A stretch of 64,000 nucleotides of DNA from SB15 sp964639245 (GTDB taxonomy: Bacteria > Chloroflexota > Anaerolineae > Aggregatilineales > J027), in contig CAZXCU010000003.1 in NCBI GenBank assembly GCA_964639245.1, forward strand, positions 62,001 to 126,000, written 5' to 3'. Shown here one piece after another: positions 34,733 to 44,610 of this stretch. Both the position numbers and the translations under genes were made by a program. How positions within the stretch are numbered: position 1 is the stretch's first letter; each line of letters begins with the position of its first letter. Under the pieces are notes generated by a model, which was not told the origin of the DNA, ran no database searches, and saw only the letters and a list, made by a program, of their open reading frames with translations.

Positions 34733-35536
34733 CTATTTGAATCTAACGTTTTTACGAATAGTAGTCCATAGTGACCTGTAATTTTGTCTTACTATTTGCC
34801 ATATTTTTTTGTACATTCTTTTTATAGCACTAAACAATTCCTTAAAAAAATGAATGAAGAACAATCTAAGTTGCCCAATGAGTTTCCATATTTCACGAAA
34901 TACATAGTTAATGAATTGAACAATGGTTGTTTTAGTAAAAATGAATGTTGAGAGAGTGAAATAATAGATGAAAAGTGAGGATGCTGATAATATAAATGGG
35001 AAAAACATAATAGGAAAAATAGTCGTGACAAACATACTATTATGCCATTTTATTGGCTGAAAGTTATCCTGTTCCCTAGAAAAGTTTTTAAGTTTATATA
35101 TTATTTGCTCTACTTGGTAAAATAAATTGCATATTAAAATACCTAATCCTAAATAGATAAAAATAGGGAATAAAATCCAAGTTATTAAATTATTCTTTTT
35201 TTCTTCCGACTCTTCAATGTCACCAAAATGAATCGTATTTACAAAACCAGTGCCTCTCATATAACCAAACAAAACAGCAAAACACACATAAAATATACTC
35301 CCTACAAGAAATTGCATTTGATTACCACTATCGCTTGTGCTTTTTTTAAGCTCAAGGGTATCTGGTGTATTTTCTGGTTGGGGTGTGGGCATCGGTGTAG
35401 GAGTAAAAGTTGATGTAGGTAGAGGTGTAGGAGTAAAAATTGGTTTCTGAGAATTAGATTGGCAAGATGAAAAGAGTGCTAATGCTAAGAGTGATACAAA
35501 GATTACAAAACAAATGGTTGGCAGATGTCTTTTCAT
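34733..35536 (-). CDS. AT-rich lipoprotein with membrane helices
   Basis: 267 aa, not recognised. A signal peptide with a lipobox (LALALFSSC) is followed by a TPTP-type proline/threonine linker (residues 33-58). Several hydrophobic helices come next (IFYVCFAVLFGYM, WILFPIFIYLGLGILICN, FPIMFFPFILSASSLFIYYF) and the tail is basic. The gene is far more AT-rich than its neighbours, which suggests transfer. It is followed by a MITE-like element. No function can be given. Confidence 0.6.
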   Translation of the reverse strand: MKRHLPTICFVIFVSLLALALFSSCQSNSQKPIFTPTPLPTSTFTPTPMPTPQPENTPDTLELKKSTSDSGNQMQFLVGSIFYVCFAVLFGYMRGTGFVNTIHFGDIEESEEKKNNLITWILFPIFIYLGLGILICNLFYQVEQIIYKLKNFSREQDNFQPIKWHNSMFVTTIFPIMFFPFILSASSLFIYYFTLSTFIFTKTTIVQFINYVFREIWKLIGQLRLFFIHFFKELFSAIKRMYKKIWQIVRQNYRSLWTTIRKNVRFK

Positions 35537-35731
35537 GTAAATCCCCCAAATATCAATTAGAAATTATATTGGTTGTCAGTTGCAGGAAAAATAAAGTGTG
35601 AAATCTGTGTAGGATATCCACATCTAATTTCCCCAATTCATAAATAATACCCTATCACTTATTTATATAAAAATTTGAATTATGCTTATTCGAAAAGTTT
35701 ATCTTAACTAAGCAATGAAGATCATTTTGAT

Positions 35732-35773
35732 AAAAAAACTGCGAAGTTGGAGAGTTGTGGTCAACTTCGCAGT
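35732..35773 (-). terminator. Rho-independent terminator after aceA
   Basis: actgcgaagttg (35738-35749) pairs perfectly with caacttcgcagt (35762-35773). On the minus strand a T-run (35732-35738) follows the stem. It is 35 bases downstream of the isocitrate lyase stop codon. Confidence 0.92.
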
Positions 35774-35807
35774 CCAGCAAGGTTTGTTGCTAGGAAAAAA
35801 GCTATCT

Positions 35808-37094
35808 TTAATGCTGGAACTGTTCGGCCTCTGTCGAGCCTGCCAGCGCAACCGTGGAACTTTGTCCGCCTGTAATCGTCATCAGCACCTCGTCAAAATA
35901 ACCGGTACCGGCCTCGCGCTGATGTTTCACCGCCGTATAACCCGTTTTTTCTGCCGCAAATTCGGCCTGTTGCAGCGCGGAATAGGCGGTCATGCCGTCG
36001 GTTTTGTACTGCCGGGCTAAATTGAAGGTGTGGTAGTTGATGGTGTGCCAACCCGCCAGCGTAATAAATTGGAATTTGTAGCCCATCTTGCCCAATTCTT
36101 GCTGGAAAGTCGCAATAGCCGCGTCGTCCAGATAGCGCTGCCAGTTGAACGACGGAGAGCAGTTGTAAGCCAACATTTTGCCGGGATACCGGGCGTGAAT
36201 CGCTTCGGCAAATTCGCGGGCTTCATCCAAATCGGGGGTTTTGGTTTCCAACCACACAATATCGGCGTAAGGTGCGTAAGCCAATGCCCGTGCAATCCCC
36301 GCTTCAATGCCCGGACGCACCCCGTAATAGCCTTCGGGAGTCCGTTCGCCCGTTAGAAACGGCTGGTCGTAAGGGTCAATATCGCTGGTCATGAGGGTTG
36401 CCGATTCCGCGTCGGTACGGGCGATAATGACCATCGGCACATCCATCACATCCGCCGCCAAGCGTGCTGCCTGCAATGTCCGAATAAATTGAGCGGTTGG
36501 CACAAGGACTTTCCCGCCCAGATGCCCGCATTTTTTCTCGGCGGCAAGCTGGTCTTCAAAATGAATCCCCGCCGCGCCCGCTTCAATCATCATTTTGGTC
36601 AGTTCAAAGGCGTGCAGCGGTCCCCCGAATCCGGCCTCTGCGTCCGCCACAATCGGCACATACCAGTGATCGCTGTTCACCCCGTCCATCCGGTCAATCT
36701 GGTCAGCCCGCATGAGCGCGTTGTTAATCCGCTTGACCATTGCTGGCACACTGTTGGAGGGATAGAGGCTCTGGTCGGGGTAGGTTTGCGCCGCTAAATT
36801 GCCATCGGCTGCGACCTGCCACCCGCTTAAATAGATGGCTTCCAAGCCCGCCCGTACCATCTGGACAGCCTGCGCTCCGGTAATCGCCCCGAAGGTGTTC
36901 ACATAGGGTTTTTCGTGCAGCATCTGCCACAGCCGATTCGCCCCGTGTTTGGCAATCGAATGTTCCACCGTAAGGCTTGTCCGCAACCGGACGACATCGG
37001 CGGGGGTATAGTGACGGCGAATCCCATCCCAACGGGGGGCGGAGTCCCAAACTTGCTGAATTTCTTGTGCCATGCTATGATGTTGAACAGCCAT
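35808..37094 (-). CDS. aceA: Isocitrate lyase
   Basis: 428 aa, normal for the enzyme. It splits isocitrate into glyoxylate and succinate, the first step of the glyoxylate bypass. The catalytic KKCGH is at residues 187-191, preceded by the Mg site VADAEAGFGG. Other conserved stretches are YLSGWQVAAD and IARTDAESATL. A second start, ATG 37076, is possible. Malate synthase lies 158 bases upstream on the same strand, so the bypass enzymes are linked. A strong terminator follows. Confidence 0.96.
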   Translation of the reverse strand: MAVQHHSMAQEIQQVWDSAPRWDGIRRHYTPADVVRLRTSLTVEHSIAKHGANRLWQMLHEKPYVNTFGAITGAQAVQMVRAGLEAIYLSGWQVAADGNLAAQTYPDQSLYPSNSVPAMVKRINNALMRADQIDRMDGVNSDHWYVPIVADAEAGFGGPLHAFELTKMMIEAGAAGIHFEDQLAAEKKCGHLGGKVLVPTAQFIRTLQAARLAADVMDVPMVIIARTDAESATLMTSDIDPYDQPFLTGERTPEGYYGVRPGIEAGIARALAYAPYADIVWLETKTPDLDEAREFAEAIHARYPGKMLAYNCSPSFNWQRYLDDAAIATFQQELGKMGYKFQFITLAGWHTINYHTFNLARQYKTDGMTAYSALQQAEFAAEKTGYTAVKHQREAGTGYFDEVLMTITGGQSSTVALAGSTEAEQFQH

Positions 37095-37120
37095 TTTCTT
37101 TTATACTTTCCTTTCTCTTT

Positions 37121-37245
37121 AACTCCCTTTTGTGCTTCGCGGGCTTTGAGGGAGTTAATTTTTTCTGGCGATGACACCCCATCCCGGTGTTGGTGGCAGC
37201 AAGCAGGCCACTGAAAAGCTCACCGCCGCCGTCAAGTGATGGGGT
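37121..37245. promoter_or_regulatory. Hairpin-rich aceB-aceA spacer
   Basis: aactccct (37121-37128) pairs with agggagtt (37149-37156), with T-rich sequence (37159-37164) on the plus strand. A second inverted repeat, caccccatc/gatggggtg, brackets 37176-37245. The spacer lies between the malate synthase stop and isocitrate lyase start. It may influence expression of aceA. No known riboswitch was recognised. Confidence 0.4.
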
Positions 37246-37252
37246 GGGGTGA

Positions 37253-38833
37253 CTAATCTAAGTATTCATAAGCAATCTGAGTTAAAAATTCGATGAAGTG
37301 TTCAGCCAGCACCAAGGTATCCAGAATTTCGGCTGCCTGTTCGTAAGCGGTTGTCCGGGGGAGTTTTGCCCGTTCTTCATCGCGGATTTGAGCATAGAGT
37401 TGGGCTGTCACGGGGCGACCATCTTCAAGCATGGCTTGATGCCGCACCCATTGCCAGAGTTGAGCGCGGGAAATTTCGGCGGTGGCGGTGTCTTCCATCA
37501 GGTTATAAATTGCTACCGCGCCGGAGCCTTCCAGCCATGCAGCAATATATTGCAGCGCCACCGAGATGTTATTCCGCAAACCCTGTTCGGTAATTTTACC
37601 GTTCGGGACAGTTAAATTGATGAGTTCGTGCGCTTCTACTTTGACATCTTCACGCAAACGGGCTTTCTGGTTGGCTTTTTCCCCCAACATTTTGATGAAC
37701 GCCGCTTTTGCCACCGGAATTAAATCGGGGTGGGCAACCCATGTGCCGTCGCAGCCATCGCGGGATTCGCGTTCTTTGTCCTCACGGACTTTGGCAAGGG
37801 CAATTTCGGTGACTTCCGGTTCGCGCCGATTAGGAATGAAGGCTGCCATCCCGCCAATCGCATGAGCGCCGCGTTTGTGGCAGGTGTGAATCAGCAGTTC
37901 GGTATACGCCCGCATAAAGGGAACGGTCATGGTGATTTGGGCGCGGTCAGGCAAAATCATGTCCGGGCGGGTAGCGAATTTTTTGATGGTGCTAAAAATG
38001 TAGTCCCAGCGTCCCGCATTGAGTCCGGCGGCATGGTCACGCAGTTCATATAGAATTTCTTCCATTTCAAACGCCGCAAGGATGGTTTCAATTAACACGG
38101 TGGCGCGGATTGTTCCCTGTGGGATGTCCAAGGCCTGTTGCGCGGTTTGAAAGACTTCGTTCCACCAGCGGGCTTCTAAATGGCTTTCCAGTTTGGGCAG
38201 ATAAAAATAGGGGCCGGTGTTGCGTTCCAAGAGCGCATTGACGTTATGTAAAAAGTACAGCCCAAAATCGAACAAACTCGCAGCGATGGGTTCACCATCC
38301 ACCAAGACATGTTTTTCGGTGAGATGCAGCCCACGCGGACGCACCATCAACACGGCAATCTCTTTGTTGAGTTCATACGTTTTTGTGTCGGTTTCTAAGC
38401 GCAGGGTACGCCGCACCGCTTCTTTGAGGTTAATTTGCCCCTGCATCACATTGTCCCAACCGGGGGAGAGGGCATCTTCTAAATCTGCCATAAAAACTTT
38501 TGCGCCGCAGTTGAGCGCGTTAATCATCATTTTGCGTTCTACCGGCCCGGTGATTTCCACACGACGGTCTTCTAAATCGGCGGGGGTGGGCGCAACTTTC
38601 CACGCAGCCTGGCGGACGGTCTCGGTTTCCGTCAAAAAGGTAGGCATGTGGCCTGTGTTAAGCGCGGCTTGCCGTTCTGCTCGTTGAGTCAGCAGTTCCT
38701 CCCGACGCGGGTTAAAGGTGCGGTGCAGCCGTGCAATGAACGAGAGGGCTTCCGGTGTCAAAATTTGACGGTAGTCATCAGAGAGCGTGGGTAAAACACG
38801 AATGTCTTCCAAGATAGCAACTGCCTCTAACAT
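37253..38833 (-). CDS. aceB: Malate synthase (A type)
   Basis: 526 aa, the size of malate synthase A. It condenses glyoxylate with acetyl-CoA to malate. The N-terminal FIARLHRTFNPRREELLTQR and the MADLEDALSPGWDNVMQGQI block are typical. RPRGLHLTEKH, the VLIETILAAFEMEEILYELR region and the DGTWVAHPDLIPVA loop are also conserved. It lies upstream of aceA in the same direction. Cytoplasmic. Confidence 0.95.
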   Translation of the reverse strand: MLEAVAILEDIRVLPTLSDDYRQILTPEALSFIARLHRTFNPRREELLTQRAERQAALNTGHMPTFLTETETVRQAAWKVAPTPADLEDRRVEITGPVERKMMINALNCGAKVFMADLEDALSPGWDNVMQGQINLKEAVRRTLRLETDTKTYELNKEIAVLMVRPRGLHLTEKHVLVDGEPIAASLFDFGLYFLHNVNALLERNTGPYFYLPKLESHLEARWWNEVFQTAQQALDIPQGTIRATVLIETILAAFEMEEILYELRDHAAGLNAGRWDYIFSTIKKFATRPDMILPDRAQITMTVPFMRAYTELLIHTCHKRGAHAIGGMAAFIPNRREPEVTEIALAKVREDKERESRDGCDGTWVAHPDLIPVAKAAFIKMLGEKANQKARLREDVKVEAHELINLTVPNGKITEQGLRNNISVALQYIAAWLEGSGAVAIYNLMEDTATAEISRAQLWQWVRHQAMLEDGRPVTAQLYAQIRDEERAKLPRTTAYEQAAEILDTLVLAEHFIEFLTQIAYEYLD

Positions 38834-38979
38834 AGGGGGACTCTTTCACTGTCGGCTAATTGTAACGTATTTCACAATAGCATAAACTTTGTGAAAAACC
38901 GCGCAAACACGGATTAGGGTAGTTTTTCCCTACCCGTTTGTGTAGGGTAGGGAGTAGAGGAATCTGAGGGGGATGGTAT

Positions 38980-40323
38980 TTACGCTTTCATGACCTCATC
39001 GGCAGCGCGATAGCCACTTTCTAATGCGCCATGCACGGTTGCGGCGCGATTCGGGTGGGTGGCTTCTCCTGCGAAAAACAAGACATCATCTACCGGAGCA
39101 GCCAGATCAGGTCGCCAGTCATCGCCATTCACCGGAACATAGGAGTAGCCCATTTTGGAATAGGCATCGCTGCCCCAATTGATGAACCGCCCCTGTGCCA
39201 AATTTTCTGCCAAATCAGACCGCCCGAAAATTTGCGAAAGTTCCGCCAAGCCTTTCTGAATCAATTCGGATTCGGAGAGGGATTCCAGATTTTCCGCCAT
39301 ACCAATCAGCGAAGTTAAAATGGGCGCTTCATCGGCACGTCCCCAGCCGGGTCGCCACCACGCATGAAAATCCAACGTCGTGAACATCAACCCCCAATCA
39401 GCAGGCCAGACGGGGGTTTTAAACTTGAGAATCAGCTTGTCCACATGTGCCGCGCCCAAGCCTTCAATCGCTTCCCATTTCCAGTCGGGCAAATCGGGGG
39501 TAAATTCGACATCTTCCGCCTGCAAAATGGCAAGTGGCAGGGTGATGATGACTTTATCGGCGCTGAACATCTCACCCGACTCAGTGTAAACATCTACGCC
39601 CGTTTCATCCCAATCGACACGGGTGACGGGGGTGTTTAAACGCAGGGTGAGTCCTTGCGCTAAATTGTCCATCAGGCGGGTATAGCCGTCTGCGACACGA
39701 AAATCGCTTTCCCCGTCGCCCTCATAATTGAGTTCTGCCAATCCATACACGCCCAATTCCTCCAAGCCCGCCCCATAATCCGCTTTGAGCAGGTGGTCGA
39801 ACAACTGGCGCATTTCGGGGTCAAGGGTGGGAAGTTCTTCTGCCAAAAGTTCGCCCACGCTCACATCGTCGTTATCATCTTCGACCCATGCTTCGGCAAG
39901 GGCTTCGAGCTGGAAAAAACTGTCAAAATGGGGTTTGGCTGTCAGTGCCTCGAAATTTAAAAGCTGGTTGTCCAGATACCCGTAGATATTTTCATCGTCT
40001 ACATCGTCAACTGCCGTTAATCCATACTGGCGCAGCAGTTCCCATGTTTTGACATTTTCCCCGTGAATAAATTCCGCGCCCAGTTCAATCGGATGGGAGG
40101 CCAGTGAATAATCGGATTGCACCCGCCCGCCAATGCGATTGCGAGCTTCTAAAACGGTGACTGCGTAGCCGGAGTCATGGAGTTTACGAGCCGCCGCCAG
40201 TCCAGCCGCCCCCGCCCCGATGACCAGAATTGACTCGGCTTGGGTGCGGGTGGGGCGATGGGTGGTGGTTAAAGGGACAGCGCCCATCAGCATCAAGAAT
40301 TTGATAAAACTGCGTCGTTGCAT
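38980..40323 (-). CDS. Exported flavin monoamine oxidase
   Basis: 447 aa. The N terminus has a twin-arginine-like signal (MQRRSFIKFLMLMGAVPL), so it may be exported folded. The FAD dinucleotide site VIGAGAAGLAAARKLHDSG and the RNRIGGRVQS motif are intact. The C-terminal FFAGEATHPNRAATVHGALE is the classic FAD/substrate end of amine oxidases. The substrate is unknown (polyamine or aromatic amine). The gene is not close to homospermidine synthase (49.8 kb). Confidence 0.9.
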   Translation of the reverse strand: MQRRSFIKFLMLMGAVPLTTTHRPTRTQAESILVIGAGAAGLAAARKLHDSGYAVTVLEARNRIGGRVQSDYSLASHPIELGAEFIHGENVKTWELLRQYGLTAVDDVDDENIYGYLDNQLLNFEALTAKPHFDSFFQLEALAEAWVEDDNDDVSVGELLAEELPTLDPEMRQLFDHLLKADYGAGLEELGVYGLAELNYEGDGESDFRVADGYTRLMDNLAQGLTLRLNTPVTRVDWDETGVDVYTESGEMFSADKVIITLPLAILQAEDVEFTPDLPDWKWEAIEGLGAAHVDKLILKFKTPVWPADWGLMFTTLDFHAWWRPGWGRADEAPILTSLIGMAENLESLSESELIQKGLAELSQIFGRSDLAENLAQGRFINWGSDAYSKMGYSYVPVNGDDWRPDLAAPVDDVLFFAGEATHPNRAATVHGALESGYRAADEVMKA

Positions 40324-40426
40324 GGTCTTTTTCTCATAGAATCTATCTGTAAACGTTACTCAATCAACCTGAAAACGCTGGCCTGATGCCCTTTAATAAA
40401 TTACCAAATGTACGGGCGCGGTCTCT

Positions 40427-40541
40427 GACCCGCCCTCATTTTCTTGCAGGGGTGGGTTACAGACCCGCCCTCATTTTCTTGCAGGGGTGGGTTACAGACC
40501 CGCCCTCATTCCCTTGCAGGGGTGGGTTACAGACCCACCCG
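40427..40541. repeat. 35-bp tandem repeat, about three copies
   Basis: A unit starting gacccgccctcattttcttg and ending caggggtgggttaca begins at 40427, 40462 and 40497, with a partial fourth at 40532. Copies are near identical. It lies in the 40324-40624 spacer, where no gene is seen. The GC-rich arms could fold. Confidence 0.95.
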
Positions 40542-40624
40542 TATACTATCCGTATTTAAAAGTGAAACTGTATCAGGCCAGTGAACACCACGCGAAAGCA
40601 CGGCGTTAAAATGAATTTGCGGAT

Positions 40625-41023
40625 TTACTCCATGAGCCATTGGAGGGCCTCTTCGCGCTGAAAAAAGACTTTGCGCTGGCGGGCTTGATAGCCTTTGTTC
40701 CACAGCGTATTCAAGGCAACCTGTGCCAGATGTGCCATCACTGATTTTTTAAAAATAATCGCTACCTTGCCTTTGAGTTCAGGGCGGAGTTGGGCCAGTT
40801 CTTCGGATTTACGACGGATATAAGAGGAAAGGAGCAAATCTACCTGAGAATAATCATGCACCAGCAGATAGGGTTGGTGGTTGGGCCATGTTAAAATGGT
40901 ATGTTGAACGGTTTTTGCCCATGTATCGAGAGTCTCCATGGAAGTATCATGGACAGTCAAAATCACGATACGTCCATCATTTGCCCATTCTTGGTGCAAT
41001 CCGCCTGCTAACCCTGTACGCAT
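40625..41023 (-). CDS. STAS/SpoIIAA-like small protein
   Basis: About 132 aa. The beta-alpha pattern (GRIVILTVHDTSMETLDTWA, YLLVHDYSQVDLLLSSYI, KVAIIFKKSVMAHLAQV) recalls STAS or SpoIIAA-like folds, which bind kinases or lipids. There are no membrane segments. I prefer ATG 41023 because AAGGA is eight bases upstream; another ATG is at 41032. The assignment is fold-level only. Confidence 0.55.
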   Translation of the reverse strand: MRTGLAGGLHQEWANDGRIVILTVHDTSMETLDTWAKTVQHTILTWPNHQPYLLVHDYSQVDLLLSSYIRRKSEELAQLRPELKGKVAIIFKKSVMAHLAQVALNTLWNKGYQARQRKVFFQREEALQWLME

Positions 41024-41181
41024 GTTACCCATCCTTCACCGACAGTATTGAGTCTATAGCAAATGGGAGAATTGAGCTACCAAAAATTTAAGGTCAATTT
41101 TAGGTCAGTTCAGCGAAAGTAGTATAAAATCTCATTAACGTCGCGTCTAAGGCGATAACACAATCTAAGGAGATTCTTATA

Positions 41182-41460
41182 ATGGATTATGATTATGAAA
41201 GCCCACCGCGCAAAAAACGCGCCTGGTTTTTTCAACCCGAAACCGATTGGGAACTCCTGATTGTGGATGTTGAGTCGGAAAAAGACAAAGCCGAAGATGC
41301 TCCCCGTTTTGTGTTGGGCGAAGCGGCGCTGGCGGGTGGCGCACCTGTTCAGGTCGATGTGTGGTTGGGGTCACTGCTCAAAACGCCACGTCCCAAACGC
41401 GGGCGTGGGATTCTGGCTAGCCTGTTTCGACGGGGGTATTTTTCGTCGGATGAGGGATAA
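41182..41460 (+). CDS. Small hypothetical protein
   Basis: 92 aa, not recognised. TAAGGAG lies about nine bases before the ATG, so translation is likely. It is basic at the N terminus (PPRKKRAWFF) and C terminus (TPRPKRGRGILASLFRRG), with an acidic middle (VDVESEKDKAEDAP). No membrane helix. It stands alone between two minus-strand genes. Confidence 0.6.
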   Translation: MDYDYESPPRKKRAWFFQPETDWELLIVDVESEKDKAEDAPRFVLGEAALAGGAPVQVDVWLGSLLKTPRPKRGRGILASLFRRGYFSSDEG

Positions 41461-41551
41461 AAATGGGCAGGCGATGCGCGGCAGGGAATCAATTCCCTGC
41501 CTATAAATAGGAAGTCCACTCAAGTGGACTCGGCATGGATGGCTCGCCCAA

Positions 41552-44248
41552 TTAAACATTTTTCTCTTTTATCAAACTGTCCCGGAACGAACGCCCCAAC
41601 AAAACGAGCAGCGCGAGTGTGACCACCCCCAAACTTATCCCCGATACCCACAAACTCCCGCGCACCACCTCCGATTCATAACGAAATTCTACAGTGTAGT
41701 CGCCTGCGGGAACGACAATCGCCCGAAATAAATAATTGGCGCGGGTAATTTCCACTTTTTCGTTGTCTACATACGCATTCCAACCGGGATAATCCATATC
41801 CGCCAAGACGAGAATCGCGGGCTGGTTGGTAGAAACGTCCATAGTGACGCGGTTGGGTTCATAGCGGGTCAGGTTGATCTCTCCTTCGGCGGGCAGGGAT
41901 GGGGAGAAAGTCCCGTCCTCGTTTATGGGGCGGGGGGCGGGGGGTGAGGTCATCTGTTCTGTTGTAAAAAGTTGCGTATGCGGGTCAAAATCGGGGGAGT
42001 CCATCGCCTCCAGCACCGCGTTTTCATCGCGCAAAATCGTATAACTGCGGTACAACTGGACTCGCGGCACGGTCTTCAAATTTTCGTAAATATAAATTTC
42101 CCCGCGATAGACCTCTTGGAGACCCGGTTCATCCAAGGGTTCAATGGAAAGTACATAGCGCACATTGAGCATGTCCAGCATGGGATGAGTCACGGTATTC
42201 GTGAGCCATGCCCCCGCGCCAAAAATCCCCTCCCGCCCATCAATCCGCGCAAGGTAGCGACTGTAGGCTTCGGTATACACCGATTCATAGCCGCGCACAT
42301 CCTGCAAGCCATACAACCCCGCCGTGTTAGGAATCAGAGGTTCTAGGGTAGAGGACAAGTACCACGCATGGTCATTCCGATAGGCTGTATATGCGCCTTC
42401 GCGTAGGGTGTTATTTTTGGCGTTGATGCGGAACACCCCGTCCTGATTTTGCAAAAATTCAATCGCGGGGGTAGGGGGGTAAATAAAGTGTTCATCGGCG
42501 GCGGCAATGTTCACATTCGCAAAAATGACCAGATCCAGCAAGGTGAGCGCAATCAGCGCCCCGCCCATTGCCGGACGGGTGATTTTGCCGCTTGCGTAAA
42601 GCCAGCACAAAATCAGCGCCGCGCCGACATAGATAAAACTGATGGCGAATAGGGCGTTTTCGAGGGTGTAATAGTCTGCGAGGATGTCTGTGCCGATTTG
42701 AATTTCTTGATTCTGGAAGGCGGTTATGGGGTCGGTACAGGTAATTACGAGTCGTGTCCCAACAGATTCTTGTGTAGGAACATCATACATGCCGTCCGCA
42801 GAAAGATTATCCGCACACACCGCCACCGGTAATTTTTCCGCGTCGGCTACTTCACCCGCAAAAAAAGTCATGGCAGCCAGCAGCAAAATCAGCATGAACG
42901 GCAAAAGCAGACTCGCCAGCACCAGCAAGGGACGGAGCTTCCGGTAATGTTGCGGGGCAAAATCCAGCAGCCAATCCAGCCCATAAGCGGAAATAACGAC
43001 CAGCGAGAACGGGATAACAATCAAAAAGCGTTCGTGGTCTAACACGTTGTAGCCGGGTAAATCGGAAACCAGATTAAAAATCGGGCGGAAATATAGCAAA
43101 TGCAGCACCACCAACAACCCGAAACTCAGGAACATCACGGCGCGGGCGGTGCGATCTTTCACGAAGCGAACCGCCAGCAGCATGGCGAATAATGGCACGA
43201 TGCCAATGTAGGGATTCCAGCGGTCATTCAGCCAATACTGGTCTTTTAAATCGGCAAATTCAAAATTGCGCCAGAAATACAGCCACGGATTGAGGAACGA
43301 AAGTTCGACATAGGGCAGAATCCCTTTGTTCTGGTAGGTTTGAGCCGCGCCGCGAATGCTGTAACCGAGTAATTCATAGGTCGTGGCAATTTGTACCGCC
43401 CCTATCAAAACCCCGCCGGTATACACCAGAATCAGCGTGAGGACAGGGCGAGTCCATGCCCATGATGTAGGGGCGGGTGCTAAGGGCAGTTGGTCGACTG
43501 TTTGTTCTGCAATGCGATTTTTCCGCCCGTCACCCGCCCTCCATTTCTCCCACGTCCAATACACCGCGAATCCGAACAGCAGCAAAAACACATACACCGA
43601 CATTTGAATATTGCCGCTGAGAAAATGTAAGCCTGCCACCAGCGCCCCCGCCAAACCGTAGCCCCACTGCTGCCTGTGTGTTTCTGATTGGTAACTCCGC
43701 AGGGTGAAAAAAAACAGGATGGGCAGCATGGCAACGCCTTCGCTGTAGGTGGTTTGCGTCTGATGTGCCAGAGGCCACGAGAGCATCCACCCCAGCGCTC
43801 CCACAGTTGCCGCGATTCGGCTGCGCTGTAAGGCTCGCAGCGATAAATAGGTAAACAAGCCATTGAAAAAAGTTTTGAGGATTTGCGACCACGACCACGC
43901 TACGGGTGCAGAAAAAATAAAATTCAGCAATTTGTAGGGGGAAAAGGGAATGGCAAAATTGTTGGCGACCAGCGAATTGCCCGCAAAAATAAACGGATTC
44001 CAGTAAGGCGCGTACCCGTTTTCGAGATAGGTTTTGTGGTGCGCCCATGTAATGTAATTTTCGCGCACGGCATCCATGCTGCCCTGGGGATGAGGGCGGG
44101 TCTGTGCGTCTGTGCCATACCATGGATAGGCGCTGGTGGCGTTGGGTGGGAGCAGGATTTTACCTTGCAGAAAAAACGGATAAAACAGCGCCACAACTGC
44201 GAAAACAAGAATGGCAATGAAGAGGAAATCGTGTTTTGTGAGAGACAT
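41552..44248 (-). CDS. Large membrane protein, YfhO family
   Basis: About 898 aa with around 12-14 hydrophobic helices, beginning FLFIAILVFAVVALFYPFFL. A long extracytoplasmic part near the C terminus (VRYVLSIEP, GWNAYVDNEKVEITRANYLF) and a last helix fit the YfhO family of GT-C-type glycosyltransferases, thought to modify lipoteichoic or lipid-linked sugars. I place the start at ATG 44248, which overlaps the stop of the gene upstream (TAATG). A longer frame begins at 44269. Coupled to two small membrane genes. Confidence 0.82.
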   Translation of the reverse strand: MSLTKHDFLFIAILVFAVVALFYPFFLQGKILLPPNATSAYPWYGTDAQTRPHPQGSMDAVRENYITWAHHKTYLENGYAPYWNPFIFAGNSLVANNFAIPFSPYKLLNFIFSAPVAWSWSQILKTFFNGLFTYLSLRALQRSRIAATVGALGWMLSWPLAHQTQTTYSEGVAMLPILFFFTLRSYQSETHRQQWGYGLAGALVAGLHFLSGNIQMSVYVFLLLFGFAVYWTWEKWRAGDGRKNRIAEQTVDQLPLAPAPTSWAWTRPVLTLILVYTGGVLIGAVQIATTYELLGYSIRGAAQTYQNKGILPYVELSFLNPWLYFWRNFEFADLKDQYWLNDRWNPYIGIVPLFAMLLAVRFVKDRTARAVMFLSFGLLVVLHLLYFRPIFNLVSDLPGYNVLDHERFLIVIPFSLVVISAYGLDWLLDFAPQHYRKLRPLLVLASLLLPFMLILLLAAMTFFAGEVADAEKLPVAVCADNLSADGMYDVPTQESVGTRLVITCTDPITAFQNQEIQIGTDILADYYTLENALFAISFIYVGAALILCWLYASGKITRPAMGGALIALTLLDLVIFANVNIAAADEHFIYPPTPAIEFLQNQDGVFRINAKNNTLREGAYTAYRNDHAWYLSSTLEPLIPNTAGLYGLQDVRGYESVYTEAYSRYLARIDGREGIFGAGAWLTNTVTHPMLDMLNVRYVLSIEPLDEPGLQEVYRGEIYIYENLKTVPRVQLYRSYTILRDENAVLEAMDSPDFDPHTQLFTTEQMTSPPAPRPINEDGTFSPSLPAEGEINLTRYEPNRVTMDVSTNQPAILVLADMDYPGWNAYVDNEKVEITRANYLFRAIVVPAGDYTVEFRYESEVVRGSLWVSGISLGVVTLALLVLLGRSFRDSLIKEKNV

Positions 44249-44610
44249 TAGTGTGTAAGATAGCCCCACAAACCGATAGACACACCCGCAATCCCTAAAA
44301 ATACGTAAAAAGTAAGGGCAATAGGATTTCGGTTGGCAGATATTTCTGTAATAAATCCTGAAAAAAATGCGCCGAATAACACACCGCCAAGCACAGTGAG
44401 AATTTGCTGCCTTGTATTTCTTCTAAATTGTTTTTCACGAATATTCGCAAGTGCTTCATCAATATGGCTATTCAATACCCATTTATCTCGACGGCGGTGA
44501 GCTGCTAGGCGTGCTTCATTTGCTAGTTCAATTGCAAATTCATCGACTTTTTGTTTTCCATAAAACTTCGCGTCTTGATGAAATTTTATCTGTCGAATTG
44601 GGTCAGCCAT
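44248..44610 (-). CDS. Small two-helix membrane protein
   Basis: 120 aa, unrecognised. A cytoplasmic charged N terminus (EFAIELANEARLAAHRRRDK) is followed by two helices (ILTVLGGVLFGAFFSGFI and IALTFYVFLGIAGVSIGLWG). Both ends overlap neighbours by a base or so, which indicates translational coupling. It may assemble with the next gene product and the YfhO-like protein. Confidence 0.7.
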   Translation of the reverse strand: MADPIRQIKFHQDAKFYGKQKVDEFAIELANEARLAAHRRRDKWVLNSHIDEALANIREKQFRRNTRQQILTVLGGVLFGAFFSGFITEISANRNPIALTFYVFLGIAGVSIGLWGYLTH

